NCBI RefSeq assembly: GCF_000429685.1
Contig: NZ_AUCI01000003.1
Location: forward strand, 248,001 to 312,000
From: Salibacterium aidingense DSM 18341
GTDB taxonomy: Bacteria > Bacillota > Bacilli > Bacillales > Marinococcaceae
Length of the DNA: 64,000 nucleotides
Reading direction: 5' to 3'
The notes beneath the pieces were generated by a model that had not been told where the DNA came from, made no database searches, and saw nothing but the letters and a program-made list of their open reading frames with translations. Position numbers and translations under genes: made by a program. Of the stretch, positions 50,147-58,728 are shown piece by piece; the stretch's first letter is position 1, and every line of letters begins with the position of its first letter.

Positions 50147-50281
50147 CGTTTCGGATCCTTTCTGAATCTGAATTTCATGGCACTCCCATATTTACGATCA
50201 GTTGGAAGGCCCCCGATTCAAGGGACCTATATCATTCCCCACCATCGTAGCAGGGTTCTTCCGAAAGTTCCACACTTCTTT

Positions 50282-53146
50282 CTACATTTCCGCTTCCAGT
50301 TCACTGAAAGTACTGCTGTGTACCACTGCCTTTGGAAGATTGCCGCAGGTGAAGTATAAGATCTGCCGATTTGCACTGGCCCGTTCTACTAAATCAAACG
50401 CCAGGTTCTGTCTCTCTGCATCAAAATTGACAAACGGATCATCCAGAATGAACGGAAAAGGCTCACTATGGCTGTAATTATCCGCCAGGGCCAGTCTTAA
50501 AGATAAATACAGCTGTTCCGCCGTCCCACGGCTTAACTCTTCCGGCGAAAACCATATTCCAAACTGGTCTTCTACAATGAATGTTTCTTTTCCCAGCGGC
50601 GCAAATAACCGTGAATAATGACCCTGTGTAATATAAGAGAAATGGCGGGAAGCTGTCTGTATGACATCGGGCTGTCTTTCTTTCTCATATACAGATTTCG
50701 CTTCCCTTAGAATAGCAGACGCCGCTTTAAGCACCATCCACCTATGGGCGTCCTGCTGTAAATCCTGTTTCATTTCTTCGTATTGCTGCAGGTCTTGTTC
50801 ATAGGTGCCGCCTTCTTCTATATGCCTCTGTTCCTGTTTTAATTCAGCCAGTTTGTTCTGAAGGTCCTCTTCTTCGGATACAGCCTGATGCAGTGCTTCT
50901 TCTATTTTTGCCATTTCCTGCGACGGGGATGGGCCTTCTTTTCTCACTTCCTCCATCCAGGCATTAATGCTTTCGCCTGGATATAAGTGAGACTGAAGCT
51001 GATTCATGAGCCATTCATATTTTTTTCCCCACTCGATGTATTCTTTCTTTTGAGCTATAGCACGGTAGAACGATATAGCAGTATCCGTCTCTGTCTTTTT
51101 TAATAATTGAGCTATTATCTCTTCAGCCTGTTCTTTGATTTTCGTAAAATACGTTTTTTGGTCTCTTGCCGCGATCCAGATTTCAGCTTCCTGGTTCCAC
51201 TCCGAGTTCTGTTTTTCTTCTTTTTCCATCATTTCCCCCAGCATAGGGATAACAGCAGCAGGGTCCTCCCCTGTCACTCCCAGCTGTCCGCCGAGCTGTT
51301 TTGTCTCCTGCTTGATCGTATGTGCACCCATGGCTGCTGCTTCCTTCTCCTTTTTCAAATGAAGGATGTTATTTTGCAGTTCTTTCCATTCCTTCACAGA
51401 CGCAAAAAATGTCTCTGCCGTGAGAAGGGAAGGAATCGAAGGGAAATGGCAGGTCTCTGCCCATTGTTCAAAATCAGAAAGCAGCATTTTCCAATTTTCT
51501 GATTCTTGCTCTTCTTTTCTTTCTAATGATTCATACATATTTGTTTCTCTTTCCAGCTGCCATTCTACTTCACGAATGGAAGCATCTAGACGCTGAAGAG
51601 TGTCCAGGTCAGCCGTGCTACGGGAGTTTGATGCACCCATGTTCCCCGTATAACGCTTTTTCTGCTGATTTTGCAGGTACCACAGAATGCCAGCAGAAAC
51701 ACCAGCTCCGAACATAATCAATCCTATCAGCCAGTGACCGGTTGTGCTTTCCCAGATACCAAGCGTCATAAATATGATCGCAGATAATTGCAGCATAAAA
51801 ACAGGTTGGTTCCAAGACTTTCGTTGATTTTTATTCCTTTCGCTTTCCGATTCTTCCTTTTGTATTCGTTTTTCTTCTGCTCGTTGTTTTTCCATCATAC
51901 GCTCCAGCTCATTCTGGAGGTGGGAGACTTTATCTCTCTGCTGCTGGCACTGCTCCTCAAGAAGGCGGATTCTTTCCTGCATTCTCTTTGCTTTTGCCGT
52001 TAATTGATACAGCTCTTCTTCCGCAGCGAGCGACGTCACGCAGAGCGAAAGCTCTTTTTCATAACTTTCCCCCAAACGTTCCTGTTTTTCCTTGAGACTG
52101 TGCTTTTTTTGAGCTAATTGAAAACGAAGACTCTCGTAGTCTTCCAGATATTTTTTATACAACGGAAGTTTTTCCTTCAGGGAATAAAACCTGTCTTTAT
52201 TACTCAATAAAAACCACGTATTCGCAGCCCCTTTATGCTTATTCTCCATCTGCTTTAACGTAATCTCCCTTTCTTCCTCCTGCTGTTTGGCTTCTTTATA
52301 TTTTTCATCCCAGTCTTTAAATTCCTGTTCCCACTCCAATGAAATATCTTCATACGGGGCCAATGCCTGCAGACGGTGCTCAATATTCTCTTTTTCCTGG
52401 TAGAAGCGTTCCATCGTTTGTTTTCTTTGCTGGTATTCTTTATCTATGTAAAGGTTCTGTTTCTTCTTTTTCACTTCTTCCAGGTTCCCGGCCGTTTCCT
52501 GCATTTCCTGTATGAGGCGGTCATACCTTTCAAATTGGGCCTCCCACTCTCTCAGATGAATTCGCTGCTGCTGCAGTTCCTTCAGCTTTTTATTAATAGC
52601 AGGCTTCTGCCCTTTTGCCTTATACAAAACCTCCATTTGTCCATTCAGCTTTTTTTCAATCTGCGCTGCATATTTCGTACCGGTCATTCCCGCCTCATAA
52701 ATATATTGGTTTAATTCTTCTCCTTTTAATCGTTGAATTTCACTTAGACCTTCCAGCCCAAAACAGAAAATGCCTTTAAACATACCACGATCTATATTGC
52801 CAAGAACTGCGTGAAGCCACTCCTCTCCGTATCGTTCCCCATTCTCTGTATATACTGTCACTTCTCCCGCTGCTTTTTTCCCTGCCGTCCTTTCTATGAC
52901 TGCTCTTGTTCCATTTTCCAGCTGCACACTCACATTTCCGCCATGACGCCCCCCTTGTTTTGGTTCATAGCGAAGGGCTTTTTCTTTTTTAGTCGGGAAA
53001 CCAAAGAGAACCATCTGGATAAAAGAACGAATGGTTGATTTGCCCGCTTCATTTTCACCACGAATCACATGAAAGGGGGAACCCAACGATATTGTTTTAT
53101 CATAAAATTTTCCAAACCCGTACATGTGAAGACCTTCAATCTTCAT
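50282..53146 (-). CDS. YhaN, SbcC/Rad50-like ATPase with membrane hairpin
   Basis: A 954-residue SMC-like protein. Walker A GENEAGKSTIRSFIQ is near 33; two long coiled-coil arms follow, broken near residues 450-490 by two membrane helices (SAIIFMTLGIWEST and GLIMFGAGVSAGILWYL). The ABC signature LSRGTAEQLYLSLRLALA and Walker B FILDDPFVNFD lie near the C-terminus. In SbcC the middle holds a zinc hook, which is absent here. It overlaps yhaO by 11 bases, so it likely forms a nuclease complex with it at the membrane. Confidence 0.88.
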   Translation of the reverse strand: MKIEGLHMYGFGKFYDKTISLGSPFHVIRGENEAGKSTIRSFIQMVLFGFPTKKEKALRYEPKQGGRHGGNVSVQLENGTRAVIERTAGKKAAGEVTVYTENGERYGEEWLHAVLGNIDRGMFKGIFCFGLEGLSEIQRLKGEELNQYIYEAGMTGTKYAAQIEKKLNGQMEVLYKAKGQKPAINKKLKELQQQRIHLREWEAQFERYDRLIQEMQETAGNLEEVKKKKQNLYIDKEYQQRKQTMERFYQEKENIEHRLQALAPYEDISLEWEQEFKDWDEKYKEAKQQEEEREITLKQMENKHKGAANTWFLLSNKDRFYSLKEKLPLYKKYLEDYESLRFQLAQKKHSLKEKQERLGESYEKELSLCVTSLAAEEELYQLTAKAKRMQERIRLLEEQCQQQRDKVSHLQNELERMMEKQRAEEKRIQKEESESERNKNQRKSWNQPVFMLQLSAIIFMTLGIWESTTGHWLIGLIMFGAGVSAGILWYLQNQQKKRYTGNMGASNSRSTADLDTLQRLDASIREVEWQLERETNMYESLERKEEQESENWKMLLSDFEQWAETCHFPSIPSLLTAETFFASVKEWKELQNNILHLKKEKEAAAMGAHTIKQETKQLGGQLGVTGEDPAAVIPMLGEMMEKEEKQNSEWNQEAEIWIAARDQKTYFTKIKEQAEEIIAQLLKKTETDTAISFYRAIAQKKEYIEWGKKYEWLMNQLQSHLYPGESINAWMEEVRKEGPSPSQEMAKIEEALHQAVSEEEDLQNKLAELKQEQRHIEEGGTYEQDLQQYEEMKQDLQQDAHRWMVLKAASAILREAKSVYEKERQPDVIQTASRHFSYITQGHYSRLFAPLGKETFIVEDQFGIWFSPEELSRGTAEQLYLSLRLALADNYSHSEPFPFILDDPFVNFDAERQNLAFDLVERASANRQILYFTCGNLPKAVVHSSTFSELEAEM

Positions 53147-54371
53147 TGGCTTTCTCCTTTCCCCACATCTGCCAAAGCATCCGTTCTGCTTCCTGTATCA
53201 TAGAATCCGCATTTTCTTCCGTTACGGACGAAAGATACTTTCCGGCTGAAGGATGATGATACAAATCCTGCCATTCTTTTTCCACTTTTCCAGGCTCGTG
53301 TTTCAGCTTTTCTGCAGCTTTCAGCATATCGCTGAGAAAATGTTCTTCCTCTGCATGATTTGGAAGTTCTTCGGAGACCGTATGGTTTTCCATACGGTAA
53401 ACATAGAAAAAAGGGCGTTCTGCGGCTCCCATCTCATTTACGGTTTCTTTCCACATCTCTTTTTCGCTGTCATCATGGAGAAAGTCGCTTAAATCGCCTT
53501 TACCGGTCAGCGTTACATCCAGCATCAGGCCTCCCGAAGTCTGGGACTGTAATATGGATATCTGTTGTAACAGAGCGTTGGTAAGATTGTTAAATGTTAA
53601 ACAATCTTCAATCGGCAGTTCCAAGGTGTAAAATAGGACATCCGCTGCCGCCCGAAATGTCACCTGCAGCTCTCCCCCCTTGATTTCGACCAGGGAATAC
53701 CCTTTCTCCCCCGTTTCCTTTCGGTGCCTTCCTTGTATATTTCCCGGATAGGATATACGATCCGAAATGTATTGTCTGGCGTGAATATGTCCCAATGCCC
53801 AGTAATCAAATTGTTTCTCTTCCAGTTCTCTTCTCTCAAAAGGCGCATAAGGGTGGTCCCGGCCTTGTTTTTCCTGACCATGAAGAAGCCCTATGTGATA
53901 TACGCTGCCGTCCTTTTTTTTAAACTCTCTGGCAACATTTCGAAGTTCGCGCTCTTCGTAACTGCAGCCGTAGAGGTACGCAGCTTCCTTGTTATTTTTA
54001 GTAAAAACTTTAACTTCCGGAGTCGTATGGAATATATGTACATTATCGGGCCATTCCACCGGCGCGAATTTTCTATGAACCGGATCGTGATTTCCATAAA
54101 TTAGATATACCGGAATACTGTACTTATGAAGTGTTTCAAACTGCTTTTTTAAGAAGAGCTGCTGTTTTAAGCTTCGGTTTTCCTGATCGAATAAGTCCCC
54201 GGCAATAAGGAGAAAGTCAACCTGAAATGATGCAGCATCATGTATCATATTTTCTACAGCCCGGTAAATACTGTTTTCCAATTGTTCTTTTACGAAAGGG
54301 GCCGCTCCGGATCCGGCCGGAATGGGAGAACCCAAATGAAGATCAGCTGCGTGAATAAATCGCAGATCCAT
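53136..54371 (-). CDS. YhaO, SbcD/Mre11-like exonuclease subunit
   Basis: Metallophosphoesterase of about 411 residues from ATG 54371. All metal-site motifs are visible in order: HAADLHLGSP near 7, AGDLFDQ near 45, YGNHDPVH near 80, LLHGQE near 160 and GHIHARQYI near 195. The C-terminal half carries the cap-like domain. The longer frame to 54650 is Arg-rich antisense sequence of the next gene. No strong ribosome site; AGGAAAGG is the best candidate. Confidence 0.88.
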   Translation of the reverse strand: MDLRFIHAADLHLGSPIPAGSGAAPFVKEQLENSIYRAVENMIHDAASFQVDFLLIAGDLFDQENRSLKQQLFLKKQFETLHKYSIPVYLIYGNHDPVHRKFAPVEWPDNVHIFHTTPEVKVFTKNNKEAAYLYGCSYEERELRNVAREFKKKDGSVYHIGLLHGQEKQGRDHPYAPFERRELEEKQFDYWALGHIHARQYISDRISYPGNIQGRHRKETGEKGYSLVEIKGGELQVTFRAAADVLFYTLELPIEDCLTFNNLTNALLQQISILQSQTSGGLMLDVTLTGKGDLSDFLHDDSEKEMWKETVNEMGAAERPFFYVYRMENHTVSEELPNHAEEEHFLSDMLKAAEKLKHEPGKVEKEWQDLYHHPSAGKYLSSVTEENADSMIQEAERMLWQMWGKEKANED

Positions 54372-54449
54372 AAACAAAACTGCCTTTCCTGCTATTATTT
54401 CTTCTATTATAGCATGAAAAACGTGAACATACGCTCGTATATTTCGAAT

Positions 54450-54483
54450 TAAAAAAAGAGCCTGCGTACACACACAGGCTCGA
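54450..54483 (-). terminator. Rho-independent terminator after the Sm-like repeat gene
   Basis: Minus strand stem GAGCCTGTG / CGCAGGCTC with a TGTGTA loop and seven T. It isolates the upstream gene from yhaO. Confidence 0.85.
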
Positions 54484-54487
54484 TATT

Positions 54488-55039
54488 TTAAAATAAGGTG
54501 GAAAGGGCGACTAGAGCAGTTAACGGTAGAATTAGACGGCGGAACCTTGGACGCGGCCCATAGCCGTAACCGCCGTAGCCTCCATAGCCGCCGTATCCCC
54601 CGTAGCCTCCGAAAAACTGACGGTTCATCGGACCCGAGTGACAGCCGCACTGCTTCCCTTTAGGCATCGTTTGATCCATTGTCGGGCTTTGCATGCCCTG
54701 CACATTGTTAGGTGGATACTGCATGCCCTGCACATTGTTGGGTGGATACTGCATGCCCTGCACATTGTTGGGTGGATACTGCATGCCCTGCACGTTGTTG
54801 GGTGGATGCTGCATGCCCTGCACGTTGTTGGGTGGATGCATGCCCTGCACATTGTTCATCGGGCCGCCCTGCATACCCTGCATCATGTTATTATCATGGT
54901 TTTCCGGGATCATCATATACACGTTATTGTCGTCTACATTTTCAATATAACCTTCCACTTGTTCATTATTATTCGTCTGCACCCTTACGTAACGCCCTAT
55001 ATTTTGTTTACACATTTGGTGCATCTGCATAGGATTCAT
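54488..55039 (-). CDS. Repeat-rich small protein with an Sm-like N-terminus
   Basis: One hundred and eighty-three residues in four parts. (1) Residues 8-45, CKQNIGRYVRVQTNNNEQVEGYIENVDDNNVYMM, in part resembling the small beta-barrel of Sm/Lsm-like proteins. (2) About 60-115: five to six tandem ten-residue units PPNNVQGMQ(Y/H). (3) A GGYGGYGGYGG tract near 142-160 after a CGCHSG cluster. (4) A basic turn and a hydrophobic end (LILPLTALVALSTLF). The composition is like spore-coat proteins; I know no exact family. Strong AAGGAGG ribosome site. Confidence 0.75.
   Translation of the reverse strand: MNPMQMHQMCKQNIGRYVRVQTNNNEQVEGYIENVDDNNVYMMIPENHDNNMMQGMQGGPMNNVQGMHPPNNVQGMQHPPNNVQGMQYPPNNVQGMQYPPNNVQGMQYPPNNVQGMQSPTMDQTMPKGKQCGCHSGPMNRQFFGGYGGYGGYGGYGGYGYGPRPRFRRLILPLTALVALSTLF
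54694..54860. repeat. 30-base tandem repeats inside the Sm-like gene
   Basis: Five to six direct repeats of a 30-base unit with core GCATGCCCTGCACATTGTTG, at least three almost identical, coding for the ten-residue units above. There are no unique spacers, so it is a coding minisatellite and not a CRISPR array. Confidence 0.9.
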
Positions 55040-55106
55040 TTAACCATCCGCCTCCTTTTACATGGATATCATATTCAGGCAGGCGGGCTCATGTGCAGTA
55101 AATAAT

Positions 55107-55859
55107 CTATTGATCGGAAGCCGTTTCCGTGCGGGCACGGTACTTGGAAAAATACATGGATTGAAAGATCATAAAGATACCTCCGGTAAACCAGTATAAC
55201 GAAAGGGCAGAAGGAAGAGCCGCCCCTGCCGCAATGATCATGACCGGCATTAAATACATCATTACTTTCATTTGCTGCGGAGTATCCTTCATCGTAATTT
55301 TTGTCTGTAAAAACATAGCAGCTCCTGCAGCGACCGGTAAAATGAATAAAGGATCCGGCTGTCCCAGATCAAGCCATAAAAAACTGTGGTTGGCAATTTC
55401 CTCAGTACGGACAATTGCAAAATAAAATGCCATTAGAATCGGCATTTGTATAAGGACAGGCAGGCATCCCGCAGCCGGGTTTACTCCATTTTTCGAATAC
55501 AGCTGCATCATTTCCTGCTGGAACTTTTGGGCCTGCTGCTGATTCTTGGTATCATATTTCTCCTTAAGCTTTTCCATTTCAGGCTGTAATTCACGCATCG
55601 CCACCGTACTTTTCTGCTGTTTCATAAACAGCGGAAGCAAGCATAAACGAATGACAAAGGTCATAAAAATAATAGCCATGCCATAACTTCCCTGAAACAA
55701 ATCTGCCAGGTTGGTTAATACCCAGGAAAACGGGTAGACAAAAAAGTGATTCCATATGCCTTCACTTTCCGATGTAATCGGGTCACGATTCATACCGCAT
55801 CCCGAAAGGAGAGTAGATAACGCCACAATGATAATGAATACTGTTCTTTTTTGAAGCAA
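55107..55859 (-). CDS. YidC/OxaA family membrane insertase (second, lipoprotein type)
   Basis: A 250-residue insertase. The lipobox LLSGC (Cys21) is followed by YGMAIIFMTFVIRLCLLPLFMKQQKSTVAM and the conserved arginine, KNGVNPAAGCLPVLIQMPI, and a last helix with PSALSLYWFTGGIFMIFQ. B. subtilis has two paralogues, SpoIIIJ (next to rnpA) and YqjG; absence of rnpA and rpmH here argues against the SpoIIIJ locus. Confidence 0.9.
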   Translation of the reverse strand: MLQKRTVFIIIVALSTLLSGCGMNRDPITSESEGIWNHFFVYPFSWVLTNLADLFQGSYGMAIIFMTFVIRLCLLPLFMKQQKSTVAMRELQPEMEKLKEKYDTKNQQQAQKFQQEMMQLYSKNGVNPAAGCLPVLIQMPILMAFYFAIVRTEEIANHSFLWLDLGQPDPLFILPVAAGAAMFLQTKITMKDTPQQMKVMMYLMPVMIIAAGAALPSALSLYWFTGGIFMIFQSMYFSKYRARTETASDQ

Positions 55860-55895
55860 TGTTTCTTCCTTCCTCTCTCTTTATATTTGTTTGTT

Positions 55896-56168
55896 TTAGA
55901 GCAGAAGAATGAAAGAATAATACTCGTCATCATCGAGGTGATCTTTTAATGCTGGAATTTTTCTGCAGATAAAGATAAATAAAAATAAAGACAGAACAGG
56001 AACATGATCCCTTTGCCGGCGTTGGTCTATAATATAATGAGAATGGATCATCTGATTGGACGACCATGGTGTTATGCCGCCGTCCAGCACAGACCAGCCT
56101 GCGATATAAAAGACAGAGACGAGCAGAACCATCTCCAGAATATTGATATCAAACAGTATTTCCAGCAT
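55896..56168 (-). CDS. Small hydrophobic protein, unknown
   Basis: Ninety residues: a hydrophobic segment at about 10-28, a charged middle (HYIIDQRRQRDH), a second hydrophobic segment at about 55-68 and a DDDEYY stretch before the end. A strong ribosome site (AAGGAGG, seven bases before ATG) suggests translation. No family recognised. Confidence 0.45.
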   Translation of the reverse strand: MLEILFDINILEMVLLVSVFYIAGWSVLDGGITPWSSNQMIHSHYIIDQRRQRDHVPVLSLFLFIFICRKIPALKDHLDDDEYYSFILLL

Positions 56169-56193
56169 ATCGTACCCTCCTTTTCCCGATTTT

Positions 56194-56829
56194 TTATTCT
56201 GCTGTTGTTTTTACAGCGTTATGATGTTTCTCATACTTTTCCGCATAGGAAAGTACCTCTTCCACATACCAATCGGCCTGATTATATTGGTGTAAGGCCT
56301 TCCTTAATTCTCCATCCGCTCCGCCATTAGCAGCCAGATAGTTTGCTGTTGAAAAAACAGCGTCCTCTATATTATATGGATCGGCTTCCCCGCTCCCATC
56401 GGCGTCCACTCCATATCCGCCATTGGCTTCGATCACATCCGTATCTGTCAAATCCTCTTCGGATATGTTCGCATCTCCTTTTCCGCCACAGCCGTCATAG
56501 CTCCATCCAACAAACGAGCAGGGCATGAATTGGGTATGACCGATAGCTCCTGCGGGGCTTTCAAGCTCGTCCATCGTGGAAAATATGGTTTCCACACGAT
56601 GCACCGCTGCAAGGACTTCCCAGGAAACGCCGTAGGCTTGTTCTGCTTCTTTATAAATAGGGATATAGTTCTCAGGAATTTCCTTGTCATCAAACGGGGA
56701 GCTGCTTTGTTCCTGCGAAGAATCGGGTTGATCGGGCAGGCCTTTCCATAGAAGTGCAGCTGCGACCGCACTAATAATAACCATAACCACAGCTGACGGA
56801 ATTGGCTTTTTCTCTTGCTTTTTTGCCAA
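56194..56829 (-). CDS. Membrane-anchored lytic transglycosylase
   Basis: A 211-residue cell-wall hydrolase of the SLT/MltB-like type. Helix at about 12-30, linker, then the lysozyme-like domain: VSWEVLAAVHRVETIFS with the catalytic glutamate near 83, and SPAGAIGHTQFMPCSFVGW near 100, a variant of the G-x-x-Q-F-M-P motif. The acidic Asp-rich loop DADGSGEADPYNIEDAVF is typical of this group. Cleaves the glycan strand of peptidoglycan; role in growth or sporulation not shown. Confidence 0.88.
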   Translation of the reverse strand: MAKKQEKKPIPSAVVMVIISAVAAALLWKGLPDQPDSSQEQSSSPFDDKEIPENYIPIYKEAEQAYGVSWEVLAAVHRVETIFSTMDELESPAGAIGHTQFMPCSFVGWSYDGCGGKGDANISEEDLTDTDVIEANGGYGVDADGSGEADPYNIEDAVFSTANYLAANGGADGELRKALHQYNQADWYVEEVLSYAEKYEKHHNAVKTTAE

Positions 56830-56962
56830 ACTCCCACCTCCCCTATTTCATCATAAACAATCCGCCTGAATTCATCCAGCGACAAATAGGTGAACAAACA
56901 ATATATACGGCCTTGCCCAGGTTTTTGTTTCATCTTAAAATAATGGTAAGGGAGGGAGAGCG

Positions 56963-57142
56963 ATGCAGTTTTATTTAACCGCGTATGCAGAAGATGGAAA
57001 CCTTCTGCTTAACGAAATGTTTGAAAGCGGGGAAGAAAAAAAAGCAGTGCAGTATGGCAGACAACGCCTGGAAGAAGAAAACTGCTCCCGATGTACCCAT
57101 CGTCTGACAAAAAACGGAGAGTTACTTTTATTTCATCGATAA
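56963..57142 (+). CDS. YhzD-like small protein
   Basis: A 59-residue soluble protein starting MQFYLTAYAEDGNLLLNEMF and ending GELLLFHR. The layout and the end resemble YhzD of B. subtilis as I remember it. It contains two cysteines, CSRC, near 45. AAGGGAGGG lies seven bases before the ATG. Function unknown. Confidence 0.65.
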   Translation: MQFYLTAYAEDGNLLLNEMFESGEEKKAVQYGRQRLEEENCSRCTHRLTKNGELLLFHR

Positions 57143-57715
57143 GAACTTGGGGAACCCACAGGCTGCGGAACGGTCTTCGCTTTTTATTAAGTCATTGAGC
57201 CTATTCGTTTTGATGGAGCACCTTGCGGACATCTGTTCCGTTAAATGACAAAAAAAGGACCTTGGGATGCTTTTTTTGGACATTTATTCCGCTATCAAGG
57301 CTCCCAGACGCTTCTTTTATGCTAAAACAGGGAAATAACGGAACAAATGTCCCATTCCCTCTTCAAAAGGGGAAAAATCGAAGAAATAACGGAATAAATG
57401 TCCAACCGCTTTAGTAAAAACTTTTAATCCCCGTCATTAGATCCATAGCACGGGATCAGATCACCACACCTTCCTCTGAGTTGTATCAAAAGTGCGTTAC
57501 ATGCTGAGGCATCCGCTGCAGGTGGACGCTTGCCGCGGGCAGGGCCTCAGCTGCATCATTGGGGGAAGATCCGGCACGTCCTGGCGGGCGCCGATCTGAC
57601 CCGCTTCCTGCGGGCCCAAACACCGTTTGATGGGAGCTTCGGCTGCTGCTTGCTTCGGTTACATTTTCTTTATCACAGGAAAGGAGCTGTACCTTTTGAT
57701 ACAGCCCCGCCTTTT
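57143..57715. repeat. Gene-free island with repeat families A and B
   Basis: No convincing gene. Family A: two forward motifs, 57227-57246 (GGACATCTGTTCCGTTAAAT) and 57278-57295 (GGACATTTATTCCGCTAT), and two inverted motifs, 57333-57352 and 57384-57403 (AAATAACGGAATAAATGTCC). Family B follows at about 57526-57616 (CGCTTGCCGCGGGCA, GCCGATCTGACCCGC, TTCCTGCGGGCCC). The end holds the yhaX terminator. Confidence 0.75.
57680..57714 (-). terminator. Probable terminator after yhaX
   Basis: Minus strand stem GGGGCTGTA / TACAGCTCC with an eight-base loop followed by TTTCCTG, just after the stop codon. Confidence 0.6.
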
Positions 57716-58555
57716 TTATATCTCCACTCTCATTTGTTTACGAAAGACTTCCTTTACCATATAGGCCAGCCCGTTTTGATCATTGGATCTGGTTATCCAA
57801 TCTGCATGCTGTTTTACTTCTTCCGGAGACTGTCCCATAGCAACCCCGATCTCTGCCAAATCAAGTGCCGGAGCATCAGCAGTACCAGATCCTATATATA
57901 TGAGTTCTTCTCGTTGTATACCAAGCTCAGACATCAGCCAGGTCAACGCATGTTCTTTCGTGGCTTCCTCTTTCTTTATCGTTAAATGGTTCTGCTGCTG
58001 CTCAATTATAATTCCAGGTATTTCGTTTATTAATTCCAATCGGCAGTCCTCTGCGTCCTTTGTTTCTTCAAACTCCCCGAACAGCCGCAGCGCGGTCAGC
58101 TGTTTTTCAGCAACCGCAGAAGAAATCTGGTTCGTATATGTTTTTGGCTGAAACAGACCTTCGCCAAGGCTGAACTGTATTTTGCCGAGCATGTTATTAG
58201 TTGGCGGTTGTTTGTTCTCCCATTCATAATCCTGACTTTCCAGCTGAATCCGGCAGGGGTAGTTTTCCATACATGCGGCAGCATCATATACTAATTCAGC
58301 CGGCATTCTTGCTTCTAAAATCGAAGCTCCTGATAAACCGGCCAACAGGGCCCCGCCATGACAAATCATTTCATGCTCCATTTTTAAATGCTTGGCAACT
58401 TTTTTAGCTGCAGAGAAGCTCCGATTCGTTACAAGAACGGAGTATACCCCTTTATTGCGGACGAAATCAATTGCCTCTTTCGTTTCCCGGCTCATCCTGT
58501 CGTTTGATTTCAAAAGCACTCCGTCAATACTCATTGCAAGCAGTCGATATCCCAC
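57716..58555 (-). CDS. YhaX-like HAD-superfamily protein with degenerate active site
   Basis: A 279-residue protein of the Cof-type HAD fold. The nucleophile motif that should read DxDGT reads SIDGV (residues 9-13), so the first aspartate is replaced by serine. The usual GDGxND near 220 reads GSGTAD, so a metal-binding Asp is also lost. VTNRS (motif II) is kept. YhaX of B. subtilis also departs from the first motif as I recall it. It is therefore likely non-catalytic. Start is GTG 58555 after GGAGGG. Confidence 0.8.
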   Translation of the reverse strand: MGYRLLAMSIDGVLLKSNDRMSRETKEAIDFVRNKGVYSVLVTNRSFSAAKKVAKHLKMEHEMICHGGALLAGLSGASILEARMPAELVYDAAACMENYPCRIQLESQDYEWENKQPPTNNMLGKIQFSLGEGLFQPKTYTNQISSAVAEKQLTALRLFGEFEETKDAEDCRLELINEIPGIIIEQQQNHLTIKKEEATKEHALTWLMSELGIQREELIYIGSGTADAPALDLAEIGVAMGQSPEEVKQHADWITRSNDQNGLAYMVKEVFRKQMRVEI

Positions 58556-58679
58556 GTTATGTCCCTCCTTGGCACCTGGCCTGATCTACCTTTATCCTAT
58601 GCGGGCCTGGCCGCCTTTAGAACACACATAACAGGAGAGGGATCGTGTGGATTTAGGAACTCAGTAAAAACTTATAACC

Positions 58680-58718
58680 GAAAAAACCGGCGGAGTTCTG
58701 CTCTCCCGCCGGTTTCTT
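58680..58718 (-). terminator. Rho-independent terminator after yheA
   Basis: Minus strand stem AACCGGCGG / CCGCCGGTT with a 12-base loop and T-run. Confidence 0.85.
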
Positions 58719-58728
58719 ATCTACGCTG

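Noticed and set aside
54694-54860. Regular 30-base repeats that could look like a CRISPR array
   Set aside because: Units are contiguous, with no unique spacers, they are in frame with a coding sequence, and no cas gene is present.
54638-55105. His/Leu/Ile-rich frames opposite the Sm-like repeat gene
   Set aside because: Repetitive mirror of the coding repeat, with no ribosome site.
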